Shown piece after piece: positions 1 through 11,790 of a stretch of DNA of 64,000 nt (within the stretch, counting starts at the first letter, position 1; every line of letters starts with the position of its first letter). Position numbers and translations under genes: made by a program. Source of the DNA: Crocodylus rhombifer (Eukaryota; Chordata; Crocodylia; Crocodylidae); contig JAVSML010021681.1 in assembly GCA_038503035.1 (NCBI GenBank), positions 62,001 through 126,000 of the forward strand. Direction: 5' to 3'. Below the pieces are notes generated by a model that worked only from the letters and a program-made list of their open reading frames with translations, searched no databases and was not told the DNA's origin.

Positions 1-919
1 AGAGGCTTTGACATGATCTTGGTACGGTAATACAATATCTTTGTTACCTAGGAGTACTGTTTACTCTGTCAGATGAAAACACCACCACCACCAATGTCAT
101 CTGTTCACATTACGCATGAGATCTTGAATATAAACAACAATTGTACCTCTAATGAACTAGACAGTGGCTAACAGGGCAGCTCTGTGCCCTGGACAGTGCT
201 GGCAGCCATGCCACCAGCTGTGTTGGCAGCTAATTTTTTTGTCCTGTCCCCTGCCCAAAGGAGGCATCTGGAGATGCTGCCCCGGTCACCTACCTTCAGT
301 TATGCTACTGCTGTTATAGTTAAAGCATTACAGCTGCATCTATACATGGGTTACACTATAAATAGGCTTATACTCAGGAGTATAAAGCTGAATTTTAAAG
401 CAGCAGGGCACTATACCAGCAGCAGGCTGAGCACACAGAAATACGTCAGTGATGTTACCTAAGCAACCTAGCTGTGAACACCACCCTTAATGGAAATGCA
501 TTGTGCATACAGTGTAAAATCCTGCATGTAAGAAATGCCTGATCTGGAATATTTTTATTATTATTTCTATTTCTGAATTATTATTATTTCTATTTCATGC
601 TGAACTGAAGCCCCATCCTGGATTTCAAGTGAGGGAGAAACACTCCAGGACCCTTCAGCAGCGCTAAATTCCTGCTTATACAACAATATAGCCTATTCCT
701 GTAAATTTAGGGGAATAAGTTATACTAGTACCATCCCCTTCATTATGGTATAACTGCACCAACGGAGTTGCACCAATTGATCTACACTGGTTACAACAAA
801 ATCACACAAACAGATATGGTTTTTATACCAATGTAACTATGTATAGGCCAGAACAGAGACTACCTCACCAGCCTCCTGCATGCTGACCCTGCTCTTGATG
901 TGAAAAAGAACAGAGACTA
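1..919. other. Non-coding stretch, no gene seen
   Basis: AT-rich sequence with only short, compositionally unremarkable open frames (for example 184-462 on the plus strand). No splice-framed exon, recognisable repeat or RNA gene was found. Confidence 0.5.
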
Positions 920-1312
920 TAAAGGCTAGCTAGCCGGATCAGCCACAAGAAACTTCCCACCCCCAGCGCTAGATCGCACTGGGGATGGAAGGCAGCCCAG
1001 CTGGGCTGCCTCCCACCCCCAGTGCAATGTAGCATGGAGGGGGGAACAGAGAAGTAGCCCAGCTGGGCTGCCTCACTGTCCCCTTCCGATTCTTGCGCAG
1101 GGGATGAGACGTCAGCTCAGCTGGAATGAGTTCCCATCCCCAGCCTATGGTCAAAACGTTTAGACTTTCAAAACATTTTGACCAGCCTCATTTTATTTCA
1201 AAGCTATTTCAAGGGCCTTTGTTTCATTCTGATTTTGCTGTTTCCACCTCAAAATTGGTCAAAACAGTGTCGGAACAAAACGGCTGGTGAAATTTTACAC
1301 AGCCCTAATACA
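920..1312. repeat. GC-rich unclassified dispersed repeat
   Basis: A locally GC-rich block with an internal duplication: the motif cccagctgggctgcct occurs twice about 60 bases apart, near 996 and 1057. The block ends in CACAGCCCTAATA near 1299-1312. The same terminal wording closes the GC-rich block at 2750-3284, which suggests a shared element end. I could not find a matching left terminus, so class and borders are uncertain. Confidence 0.35.
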
Positions 1313-1359
1313 CACAGACACACCACCTAGCCCTAGAAGGGATTTTCATTGTAGAGAGA

Positions 1360-1700
1360 ATGGCTGATCCAATGGTTAGGACACTAGTCTGGAATTAGAA
1401 CAATGAGAATAATTGATTAGTTCATTTAATGGGGGAAACTGAAAAATAAAATTAGAAAAGGTACAATTAAAAAGGTTTCTTTGCACTTAGTTAATACAAG
1501 CACAGAAGGAAGAAATGTTTTCATGATTCACTTAATCTTTGCACTCTACAGAGGTAAGGCCTTCATTCAAAAACTGAGAAGCCAGGGTTCAAAACCCCTT
1601 TCTGCCCCTTTTGGAACACAGAATTTAACCTAGGTCTCATAACCCTAAGGAGACTAGCCCGACTGGAGGGTTACTGAGTATTCTGGGTTAAGTTTCTTGT
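1360..1700 (+). repeat. tRNA-derived SINE, interrupted
   Basis: A box-A-like stretch (aatggttaggacactag, about 1371-1387) and a good box-B match (ggttcaaaacc, about 1587-1597) are the paired internal RNA polymerase III promoter elements of tRNA-derived SINEs. They are normally a few tens of bases apart but here are about 210 bases apart. AT-rich DNA (about 1400-1575) therefore probably interrupts an older SINE. The downstream part resembles the body of amniote tRNA-type SINEs. Confidence 0.45.
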
Positions 1701-2749
1701 TCTCCTGATTTTTTCCCCCCATTTTGCATGAAGTAAAATACTCAGTGGAAGAGGAACTATACCCTGGGGTCTCACCTCCCACATAAGTCCCCAGACTACT
1801 AAGCTAAAGAATCAGTCAGTCTGACTCACACGAGCACAAACCTATAATTTATGCTTTACCTATGACACACCCCAGAATAGTTTAAAACCCAGTGGTTAGG
1901 GAACTCCCATCAGGCAGGAGGACCTGCTGTAATAACTGGGGCCTGGCAAGGCTACTTCAGTTGTAAACACAAGCAAATTAAAAACTTAGATGTTCTGGTC
2001 ACTTGTACCAACAAACATTGACTGGGTCCCAAAGAGTGTCAAAGCTTGAATAAACCCAAATAAATACCTACTAATGTAGTTGTGGGGCAGTGGCAAGACT
2101 GTGTCAAGTAAACAAGAAATAATATAGGACTAAAAAAAATAATAATCAACAGACCAAAAATTGATGCACTGGGAATTAAGTCTAACTGATGAATGAATTG
2201 AGAGGATATGTTGTTCTGTCCATTGCTCACCTCTAAAAAGAGAGACACTGTAGGTGAGAAATTACAAGCTGGAGAAAGCTTGAAAAGAAGAAAAAGGCCA
2301 TCAGCCTCTACCTCACACCAGGGATGTTCTCTTTTAGTTGCAAGCCTCAATGATCTCCCTTCTTCATTGCACTAACCTCAGCACACCATTGGGAATGCCT
2401 ATCATACCTAAACCAGCAAGGACCCCAGCCCAAGACATACAAGACCCTGCTTAGTCTTTCTTTTCTCCTGTGCAGTCCTTTCTGTGCTCTACTACCTTCC
2501 CCTCCCACCCCCTTTTTTTTTAATATTTTCCTCTAACCCAAGGCCAACTATTCAGCACTAGAAAGATGCGAAGAGGCAGCCTATGCAACTTCTCTCTGCT
2601 CAAGAGAGAAGTAAAGGAGAGGGATCTGACTACAACATCTAACATGACTGGGGAAGCGAGTTGAGCCCAAGGAACAACAATTGTGGCCAACCTGCAAGCC
2701 CTGTGTATCACTGAGAGCCACTTCGCACAGGCCTAGTATTCACTTTTGA
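1701..2749. other. Non-coding stretch, no gene seen
   Basis: Unique-looking sequence. The open frames at 2039-2350 and 2520-2711 on the minus strand lack splice context or protein-like composition and are treated as chance frames. Confidence 0.45.
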
Positions 2750-3284
2750 TTCCAGCGATTCGAGTCCCTCGAAGCCCCAAGGCCACTGTAGGACCAATGA
2801 GTCCTGGGGTTTTTTCTCATTTTTTTTCTTTAAGGGCCAGAGCTAGGGTGGGTGGGGTAGCCATGGGGGGGCTGGTGGAATGAGGAGGGGCGGTCGGGGG
2901 GCTCGATTGCCCCTCACCCAGCAGCACTTGGTGAGCCTAGGCTATTTTTAAAGCACCAGGAGCTGGGGTGGGCGGAGCAGCCATTGGGGGGGCTGGGGGA
3001 GCAGGCAGGAGTCCCCCCATAGTCCCCTTCCCCCCTCCAGCCCTCCCTCCCCCATCCCTATTTACCTGCTCCAAGTCCAGCTCCAGCTCTCTGCTGCAGC
3101 CACTGGGGACCGTCCAAATCACTGAAGATCTCCAAATCTTTTCCAAAGATTCGGACAGCTTCAAATCACTTCAGACCTATTCATTGGTCCCCTGATTCAA
3201 TTCAGATTCAAAGATTTGGCCACTGAATTGGGCTGAATCTCCTCTGAATTGAATCACCACCCAAAGCTTTGCACAGCCCTAATA
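2750..3284. repeat. GC-rich unclassified dispersed repeat
   Basis: A purine- and G-rich block contains two tandem related segments: agctagggtgggtgggg near 2841 and agctggggtgggcgg near 2961, each followed by a run of G and ctgg. The block ends in TTGCACAGCCCTAATA at about 3269-3284. That end wording also closes the block at 920-1312. The overlapping open frames on both strands (2937-3195) come from this low-complexity sequence and are not genes. Confidence 0.35.
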
Positions 3285-3714
3285 ACTGACTAGCCAGCTT
3301 GCTTCCTGAGAACATGATGAGACCAGTATATTTTTTCTACCACTACCACGCTTGCTTTTCACCACCTTGCGTCTCTTTTCTGACCAAGGCAGGGGAAAGG
3401 ACTATCATTTACAACTGACCAGAATGAGTCTTTACTCCACACTAAGAAGATGGAATAAGATAAGGATAAAAAAGATGGTTTAGCAGAAAATGAGACTTGA
3501 ACATATATCTTGTTTCCAAATAAAGGATTTGGATAACTCTCAAGGTCCATTTATTTCATCACCATTAACACAACAGCCATGGGATCAAGTCCTCCTCCAA
3601 AATAGGCCAAGGAGTAGTTTGAACCTGTATCTTCCATTTTGTAGGTGAGCACCGTGAATGCTTCTGGCAACTGTCAATTTTCTGGAGCATGGTGGATGCA
3701 TTTACAAAAGACAT

Positions 3715-4105
3715 CTACTGCAGATCTAACTGATTAGCTCCACAGTAAATGTCTCAGCATAAATACAAGTACTACCCTGCTGTGGAGTTTTTTCACATGC
3801 AGCAGTGCACATGTCAACACTGAGCTGGTTGGCTGGGGCATGACAGCGCTTCAGTGTGGGGGCTGCCTGCTGGCTAGTCCTATGCTGAAGTATCCTCATG
3901 CCCCAGCCAGCCTCTCCGCAGCACATTGAGCCTGGTCAGAGCAGCCCTACACAGCAGGCTGACTCTCAGGGCTGCTCCGACTGGGCTCCATGTGCTGCAC
4001 AGGAATAAACTCCAGACATGATTGCTCTGGATTTAATTGCTCCCAGGCACACTTTCAAATGGTATGCTCAGGAGCCATCTCAGCTTTAGTAGACCCTTAT
4101 TTATA
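3715..4105. repeat. Dispersed repeat family A, copy 1
   Basis: This segment aligns over several hundred bases with 10430-10925. Shared landmarks in the same order are aaatgtctcag, the acatgcagcagtgcacatg-like stretch, ctggctggggca, ccagccagcctct-like sequence, and cagggctgctcc followed by an atgtgctgca-type segment. Identity by eye is well below 90%, so the copies are old. Probably a non-autonomous DNA element; no transposase frame remains. Confidence 0.5.
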
Positions 4106-4479
4106 GGAGTTACCCCGCCACAAGTAGCCCCACCACATTGCCACCAAGCTCTCCAGGCTGTTGCAGTTTCCGGTCATACCCAGGTGGGCAGCATTCAAGA
4201 AGCCTACTCATAGCACCAGTACTATCTTCTCCATTTCAACCCAAGTCCCCCTGTGATGGGGGATGCCATTCACAAAAATCAAACCCTTTTATTTTGCAAC
4301 CAAATAATGAACCATTCTGACATTTCCTTTTTGTTTTGGTCAAAGCTTTTTGCCAAATTTGGCCAAATGTGCAAATTTCAGCCAACCCCATTTTGGGTAG
4401 AAGGGACAGGCCCCAAACTATTTGCTCAGTTCTGCAGAGAAGAACTAGATTTAATTCCCTGATTAGTCATAGACCTCCA

Positions 4480-4760
4480 GCCTGATTCTGGCCATTCTTT
4501 AGGCCTCGGTTTCTTATCCATGAAGTGGGGGAAGACAACACTATCCTCCTCATAGGAGTGTTGAGAATTCAAAAATGGATTGAGGAGCTCTGGGAAAGTA
4601 GCTGCAAAATAACAGAGATACATCCCAAAGCTCTTTGCAAAAGGAGTCAAGATATCATTGTCCCCATTTTACAGGTGAACTGACCTACCCCAAGGTCATC
4701 AGGAGGACCTTGACAGAGCTGGAAAAAGAATTCATATCACCAGAGTCCTAGGGCAATGAT
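4480..4760. repeat. Two opposed MIR-type SINE fragments
   Basis: At 4490-4650 the order is that of a plus-strand MIR: a cctcggtttcttatccatgaagtggggg stretch (compare the usual cctcagtttcctcatctgtaaaatgggg) followed by a decayed tail. At 4655-4745 comes the reverse-complement signature, a ccccattttacaggtgaactgac stretch followed by ccaaggtcatcaggagg. The two fragments therefore lie tail to tail. The minus-strand frame at 4426-4650 is a shadow of this. Confidence 0.5.
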
Positions 4761-5384
4761 TCAGCAGTATTGACCTCAGCAGTATTCAGGGCCAAATCTG
4801 AGCATTATTCCACAGGCCAGGGAAGATCTGTGAGAGACTTCTCAAGGGCAGACCCAAACAGTGCCCTTTCAGCCCTGTCATTTTTTTTTAACCTTCATTG
4901 AAATCATTGTATTAAGTTAGCCCTCAACCCTACAGCGTACAGTATATAATATATGGGCTCCAGGATTTTCTACTCTGAGCATTCAAAAAGTCATAAGTCA
5001 GGGATCAAAGCATCATAAAATTAGTGGATAGATGACATGACACTTCACAGTTTTATTTGCCCACTGGGTTTTAAATTGTTACAATTCATGTGTTTTAACT
5101 TTTTTACTTTAACCAGGAGGGCTAGAAATTTGCTTCAAATGAAAGCTGGGAATCTCATCAAAAATCACTCACAACAGCTTTAAGATAAAAATAGAAAGAG
5201 TTAGCAATGCCTCAGCTTTGGTTTTTGGTTTTTTGATTGGAAAAATTCAGATTTCTGGCACCTACATCCTCTCACCAGGGATTTTAAAAGCTTGTGGACC
5301 AAACCCATAGCTGGTGTGAATTAGCAATACTCCACTGATGCCAAGGGAGTTATGCTGATTTACAGCAGCTTTTAGAGGTACTCT
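4761..5384. other. Non-coding stretch, no gene seen
   Basis: AT-rich sequence with short T runs. No exon, RNA gene or assignable repeat was recognised. Confidence 0.45.
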
Positions 5385-5705
5385 GGGGACACGCGCTTTA
5401 ATTAGAGCAGCTCCGAGAGCTGCTCTAAGTAAAGCACTACCGTGTCTTTTGCATCAGCCTTCTCCATACTTAACATATCTCAGTGGGTGCGCTTAAACTA
5501 AAGCTCATTTGATGAGCTTCAGTTCAAGTGACCCTGTTGCCATTTTTAAGTGCGGGGCCACTGATACACGAGATACCGGAGGCTGCTGGAGCGCAGCAAT
5601 TGCCATGCTCCAGCCGAGTCAAGTAATAAAGTCTGCTCCAACACGCTGGATTTGCAGCACACTGGAGCAGCCTCTGCACTCGTGTGTAAGCACCCACAAG
5701 TTTTA
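5385..5705. repeat. Dispersed repeat family B (hairpin-rich), copy 1
   Basis: This contains a perfect 10-base inverted repeat with a 3-base loop (AGAGCAGCTC at 5404-5413, GAGCTGCTCT at 5417-5426) and a second hairpin aagctcat/atgagctt near 5502-5520. The reverse complement of 5480-5535 shares caaatgagctttagtt followed by a CACCCA motif with 56138-56170, so both belong to one family. The frames at 5509-5823 lie inside it. Confidence 0.45.
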
Positions 5706-7465
5706 GAGAAGTGGCTTGTGCAGTGGGTGCTGCAAGCAGATAGATTTGAGGAACTGCCTTTCTTTGTTCACCAATGGGCATGACCCCTTCCTGCCACAGG
5801 ACTGGAATTTCATTCTCACACAAAACTCATGGGGTCCTTTATCTTCACATCTGGCAGACACTGGTCTGTAATCTCTCGGAAAGGATGTCATTCCTGCTAC
5901 AACTTCTACCCCAAGAATTGGGAAGATCCATACCAATTCAGGCAGTTTAATTTACAAGCACGTGGACACATCTCCCACACCTCAGGCTTAACTCCGGCCA
6001 TTAGAGAAGTCTCATAGCTGTTCAGAGTCTCCTGCCTTTATATCAAACTATTGTGTCTTGTGCTCTCCTTCTTGCACTTTGCTTCACCACAGAACTAACC
6101 ACACTCCATTCAGGACCAAGCCCTTAACTCTACAGGTGTATGTTTTTATTTCAATCATTTAAAAACTGGTTAATCAAAACCAGCCACGATACAAAAATGT
6201 TATTTTTCTACTGTGCTCAACAACCGTGTCTCTATCTTCAAAGGTAAACCCCTCATTTCAGGGAAGCCTGTACTGTGACTGAGACACAGATGACCACTGA
6301 TCATGGCTCTCATCAATCAGGTTTACTTTCTGAAAAATAGGAAGGTTCATCGTTTTCTACCAAACAGTGTCAATGGATAAAAGGCTCCAATTAAAGCAAC
6401 AGAAATTTTTGTAACATAAAAGCAGAATCAAGTTTGTTCACTGGGTGGGATTAATGCTATCGATCAGTGGAAAAACCTGTAAAAGCAAGAGCCAAAAGCA
6501 AAAGGAATTAAGCAACAATGTATACAATGTCAACATTTCCATTATTCAGCCTCCTCTTAGTAGCTTGCACAGGGATGTATACCTTGCTGTAAACCCTCTC
6601 CTTCCACAGGGCTACAAAGAGTTAATGGACTAAACTTTTCATTTTTGAGGAGGGAAGTTGAAACTATAGCATGAAAGCCACCTACAAGGTCCCATCCTGA
6701 TCTTTATGTATTGACGCTGGAGCATTTGGCTCAACTGGCAGTTCCTGCTTCAAGAAGCTCAGCTGTAAAGTTTAAGCAGGGAAGGGAAGAAAATCTCCTG
6801 TAAGGTTAGTGATAGTGTTGAGGAAGGAGAAGCTCACATTACAGGTACCTGCATTTCATCCATCTTGAGGCGTTTCTGATTCCTTTACAGCATTCACCCA
6901 CCATTCAGAATAATAAAGACGGTAACGAGGACCTGTCGGCTGAATTTCACCACCTTCCTAAATCATCAGTTTAATATCTGACATATATCCCCATATATTC
7001 AATACAACAGTGTGCCTGCATCCTTCTTTTTCACCGCCGTCCCTCTGATCACTACAGCCAGCAGCAATAAAATGCAAAACATACTTACGAAGTTGTTCTT
7101 TTGCCTGAGCTCCTATTGCTTTCTGAACCAGAACACAAGATACTGGCCCAGCTTCAATTTTTGTGTAGCTCCTTTGATGCCATGAATTTAACCAAATATT
7201 TCAAAGGTCTTTAAAAGTTTAGGCACACAGAAAAAGACATGCATGTGTGGAGTTGTGTGTGGGACATGACATTTGGAACAGAACAGTAAGAATGTGCATT
7301 TTTTCTTAGGGACAAATTCTGCTCGTTTTAATCTATACTATAGCAGGATTGCTTTCTGCCACTTCCACTGGCAATAAAACTGAGGTAATCTTACCAACTG
7401 CAAATGGACACAGTTTTAACTTGCATCCAAGGAAAGATGAATTCTTGCTGGCTAGTACCCTAGAC
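5706..7465. other. Non-coding stretch with one weak exon candidate
   Basis: No convincing gene. On the minus strand a strong donor (GTAAGTATG, at about 7081-7089 on plus coordinates) lies 34 bases downstream of an acceptor-like cttgtgttctggttcag. The enclosed 34 bases are open in at least two frames. The segment lies past both proposed last exons of the minus-strand gene and is too short to call. Confidence 0.35.
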
Positions 7466-7991
7466 CAGAGATGGGCGAAATGGCAGATCACACTGATGGC
7501 CGGACTCCATTTCCCAGCATCCCCTGCCTGTATCACTGTGGCCAGTTCCAACCGAGACCTCAAGAGCCGTGGCACCATGACAGTGCGGGGCCAGGGTTTC
7601 CATGGAGACCAGCCCCAGCAGTGCTGGCAGGGGGAGGAGCTGCTCTGGGGCCAGGGCTGGGATTTTGAAGCGGTGACAGCATGGTCCAGAGCCGAGGCAG
7701 AGCCACAATCTACTTCCTGCATGCCCCTGCCTGAGGCATGAGGGCAGCAGATCATAGCCCTGCCCTGGCCCCAGACCACACTGTCACCACTGCAAGATCC
7801 CACTCCCGGAGCAGACCCCCCACCAGCGGTGCTGGGGCTGGTCTCCATGGAAACCCTGGCCACATGTTATGGTCCCATGGCTCCTGGGATCTCCATGGAA
7901 ACCAGCTGCAGCCATATGGGCAGGGACTGCTGGGAAACGGAGTCCGCCATGGGTCCAATCTGGCCCACGGGCCAGATTTTGCCCACTTCTG
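7466..7991. mobile_element. hAT-type non-autonomous fold-back element, copy 1
   Basis: Left terminus cagagatgggcgaaatgg and right terminus (reverse complement) cagaagtgggcaaaat form imperfect terminal inverted repeats of the CAGGGGTGGGCAA type. Flanking 8-mers ccctagac (7458-7465) and ctttagac (7992-7999) match at 6 of 8 and fit a decayed hAT target duplication. The interior is a long palindrome: 7591-7628 and 7822-7859 are near-perfect reverse complements around a centre near 7725. There is no transposase. The many overlapping open frames at 7333-8122 are GC-rich shadows. A sister copy is at 38485-39013. Confidence 0.75.
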
Positions 7992-8742
7992 CTTTAGACT
8001 TACACATCTGGGAAAAGGATACGTGGCAGAACCTTGCTCACAGCTTATTCAAAAGATTGCTTAAGCAGAAAACAAAGAGATTCTCTCAACAACATAGGAA
8101 ATACCAAGTAATCTTCCCATAAACCAGCATTTGGTGCCTAACTCCAGTTGGCAGAAATACTGGCATTTATTCGACTTTCTCAGCTGATGCACCATAATAA
8201 AACATGATACCAAATGACTCATTAGCATCATGTTCTATCCCATCCCACCCTTTAATGCAACATGACAGGCACATTCTACTCCAGCTGAATAATACTTTCC
8301 TAAATAGTCCTGTTCAAGGGAGCCATTGTTTTAAGAACATCATTTTGCTGATTTAAAAATGAACAATCTTGAGATCATTTAGAGAGACAGAGCTCGGGTT
8401 TAGGTAAAAATTAATAAAACTTCATCCCAGGTGCTCAATTTCACCATCCTACATATTGTAAAACAGTATTTACAATAGAACATGCATTATAAAAAGAACC
8501 CTGCGGCATCAGCCTACACCAGAATTGAAGCCCCATTAGCCAAAACCATGGATGAACTAGAGATAGAGATGAATCACGTCAGAGTCAAATATCCGCTGAA
8601 CTTCGCTGAACCCTGAAATCATTTTGTAAGCAAAATCAAAACCAAGCTTGTCAAGCTTGATTCTGTGATTCAAGAATGGATGTCAGATTCAGGGCTAGGG
8701 TACATCCCTTTCCCTCTTGAAGATTCTTCTCATTTCTAAGGC

Positions 8743-9517
8743 TAGGGACAGACATTCAGAAAGCCTAAGCTTGAATTGATTCAATCTTTGCAGGTTAGTC
8801 TAACCTGGCTACGTTACATCACTTTGTAACAGCACAGACATCTCAGACATGCAGGCACATGCCTGCAGTGGCTCAGGCTAGCAGCTCTGGGGTGCTAGAG
8901 CAGCCCTTCTTCCCTTGCACAGCACTGAGCTGAGGAGGGTGGATGGTGGCCAGGCCCTGGCAAGATGCTCTGATTATCCAAGCAGGGAATTAATAATATT
9001 ATCACCCCCATTAAGAAAGCAGAGGGACATTACCAGCTACCTGTTGATTCAGCACAGCACGTAGTCTGCTAGCTAATAGCAAACACCTCTCAGCAAAGCA
9101 GAGGGGAGGGGAGGAATTCCATCTTAGCAGTGAGTGGGGGGAGCTCCATGCTCTTCCAGGGAAGGACATTAAGCTACCTGTTGATTAGCTCCACATGCTG
9201 TGCCTGCAAGTCTCTGCCGAGCTGCAGCCAGGGATGAGAGAGGAGGGGCCAGCCCTGCTGTGGAGCAGAGAGCCCCATCCGTCCCAGAGAGCATGACAAG
9301 ATGCTGGGGGTGGTTTATCTTAAACCAGCAAGGGGTCTGGGGCAGACATTGCATAAACTGGTTTAGGCCAATTCAGTTAAGTTGGATACTATATTCAACC
9401 AGGTTTATCTCAAACCTATTTCAGCCAAGTTCAAACTGGCACTGAACATCTGTTCAGTTACAGGTTTAAACGAGTTTCTGATCACTTAAACTGTTTTGTG
9501 TGTAATGTCTGTCCCTA
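8743..9517. mobile_element. DNA element with TAGGGACAGACATT inverted termini
   Basis: TAGGGACAGACATT starts at 8743 and its exact reverse complement ends at 9517, giving a 775-base element with 14-base perfect terminal inverted repeats. The interior has no transposase-like frame. The right half (about 9350-9500) resembles 33360-33510, sharing wording such as ctgttacaggtttagatcag against gttacaggtttaaacgag. The superfamily is uncertain because I see no clear target duplication. Confidence 0.65.
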
Positions 9518-10429
9518 GGCTAAGAGACTAGCTCTGCCGTATTGCTACTCCAACCACAGGCTGTTCAGGAGCTGCCAGGCTAAGCTGGCCATATTGACAA
9601 ATCAGCAAGGTAATAGCAAACACAAAACCTCCCCTTCAATCAAAAACTCTCAAACTAGTGAAGCAAGGAACAGCAAAGTCTAAAAAGTAGGAGTTACCAA
9701 CAGCCATGTGTGCACCTGATAAAAGAAGCTGGGTTGCTTTGATATTCCTTGAAAAGATGACACTGGCCTTAGCTCAGCAGAAATGTGGACAGCAGTGGAA
9801 GGCCGACTAGCAGACGTTGCTAAGTGTCTCCTGCATCTGTGTCAGCTCTCAAGGTAAACAAGGAGATGCCGGATCATGATTTGGATGAGAGATATTTAAG
9901 GTCCGTTAGACGCACAAGGAAATGGTGAGTCAGATCGACTCTGAATCCTTCCACAAGAAACATCCTACAAACAAGTTTGGGGAGTAGGGGAGCCATGGGG
10001 TGTCCTTTCGTACATAGTCTTTGCAGAACCCAGGGCACCACAAGAGTCTAGGCTCCATTTTGTAGCTTCATTCTTTTTCTCCTGAGCCTTACTATTTCAG
10101 TTAGACACAGCAGTCTCCTTTTCCCATCCTAAATTGATATGTAATATTTGTGTGCTGTTAAAAAACGTTGCTTGCAGTCACTTGGACAGCCTCTTAAATG
10201 TCAGCTATTGGAGTGACGAATACTATGCAACAAGTGTACCAAAATGGCACAAATAGCTTGCAATGACAAGGAATGGTTTGGTGCTGGTAACATTCCTGGT
10301 TTGGCGCTGGACTAACATGGACAATACAAGACTCCAGTAAGCCTGCTTTTACTGGCAGATTTCCCGATCTCTATACCTGGCTCACAGCCAGATCCAGGTA
10401 TTTGCACATTTTGGAGCACCTACATAAGA
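9518..10429. other. Non-coding stretch, no gene seen
   Basis: No exon, repeat or RNA gene was recognised in this mixed-composition stretch. Confidence 0.45.
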
Positions 10430-10925
10430 CCTTTACAGTGAATTAGTTGCCTAATTAGCTGTACAGGAAATGTCTCAGTGTCTACACATGTAGCCCTATT
10501 AAGCCACAGTAAACTACTAAACTCTGCAGCAGGTTCGTATTTGAAAATACTAGTACTATCCTACTTCAGAGTTTGGGGGGGTTTTTTTGTTTTTTTTATG
10601 TGCAGCAACACATGTAGATGCTGACCCAGATGGCTGGGGCAGAAGGATGCTTCAGCGCGGAGGCTTCCTGCCAGCTAGCCCTGCACTGAAGCACCCTTGT
10701 GCCTGAGCCAGCCCCTCTGCCGCACATGGAGCTGGGTTGTAGCAGCCCCAGACTGACAGGCTGACCCCTGAGACTGACAGGCCCTGCCAGCCAGGGCTGC
10801 TCCAACCTGGCTCAACATGCTGCAGTTCAAACAGCACTCCCAGAAACTATAAACTCTGGTGCAATAAGTTCTGGAGTTCACTGCCTCATGCTAATAGCAT
10901 GTGTAGATGAGCCCAGTGATTACCA
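10430..10925. repeat. Dispersed repeat family A, copy 2
   Basis: Collinear with 3715-4105: aggaaatgtctcagtg, a T-rich interruption at about 10577-10599, then gcagcaacacatgtag, ggctggggcag, and cagggctgctccaacc. tctacacatgtag near 10482 and its near complement catgtgtagatgag near 10900 may be the remains of inverted termini. The three overlapping minus-strand frames at 10596-10881 are shadows. Confidence 0.5.
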
Positions 10926-11790
10926 GATCCCTGATAGTCTTCTACTGCACTGTGATTTCCACCCTCTCTGAGCTATGTGAGCTGACCATGAATGGAGCTA
11001 TAAATTTAACTATGCAATACATTTTGGTATGCTGCCAGCAATGCCAACCTTAAAGCATTCAAAAAATAGGTGTCAAGACCCTCAGCGCTCATTAGATTAT
11101 TTAAAACCAGACTCCACACTCCACTTAAGTTTTAATTCAATAAATTTGAGACTCATGTAACCATGCCCCTAGGAGCAGAAGCAACATCTCCCCCACACAT
11201 GACTTTCAACAAAACTTGCAGTAATAGTCAATACTATGCTACCTTAAACTTCAACCCAGCACAACTTCAAAAGTGGCTGGTGCTGTAACTAAAGTGTGAA
11301 GGTTAATCAAAATGGGGCATGAGGGATTCATGCCATAGGGATTCATGCCATTGTTCTTGTAGAAATGGGCATGTGTTTTGTTTAAGGCAACAAAAGATTC
11401 AGAGCACTGCTGTCTAGTCAGGGCTCTCTTACTGGCTGGTACACGTTACAAGTCATATACACATGTACAAATAATCTCCTTTACACACACGTGCAACCCT
11501 CCAAATTCTGGCAGAGTACGTATACAAGTGCCATCCTGGGTCAGAGCTCTGGTCCACCTAGCCAAGTATCCTGTTAAAGGGAAAAGTATTTATGCAGAGC
11601 CTATCCAGACTGATCTGAACCCAGTCCTTCCTCCCATACTCAGAGACCTATGTCTTAACTATTTTGAACTGCACCAAACATCTGATAAAAACTAGCTGCT
11701 TATCAAGAACTGCTAAATTAAAGGTCTACACCTTGTTGAAAAGTACCATGTGGAGGACAGCTTACACTAGTCCTACATACTCCCCTTAGA
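10926..11790. other. Non-coding stretch, no gene seen
   Basis: Contains the open frame 11378-11695 (plus, 105 codons) with no splice context, no recognisable domain and no matching neighbour. Treated as chance. Confidence 0.45.

Noticed and set aside
7081..7117. 34-base segment with an excellent minus-strand donor GTAAGTATG
   Set aside because: The acceptor is mediocre, the length shifts frame, and it lies beyond both proposed last exons. One good donor by itself is expected by chance in 64 kb.
7333..8122. Cluster of overlapping frames on both strands
   Set aside because: These arise from the GC-rich palindromic fold-back element at 7466-7991. The same pattern recurs in its sister copy at 38485-39013.
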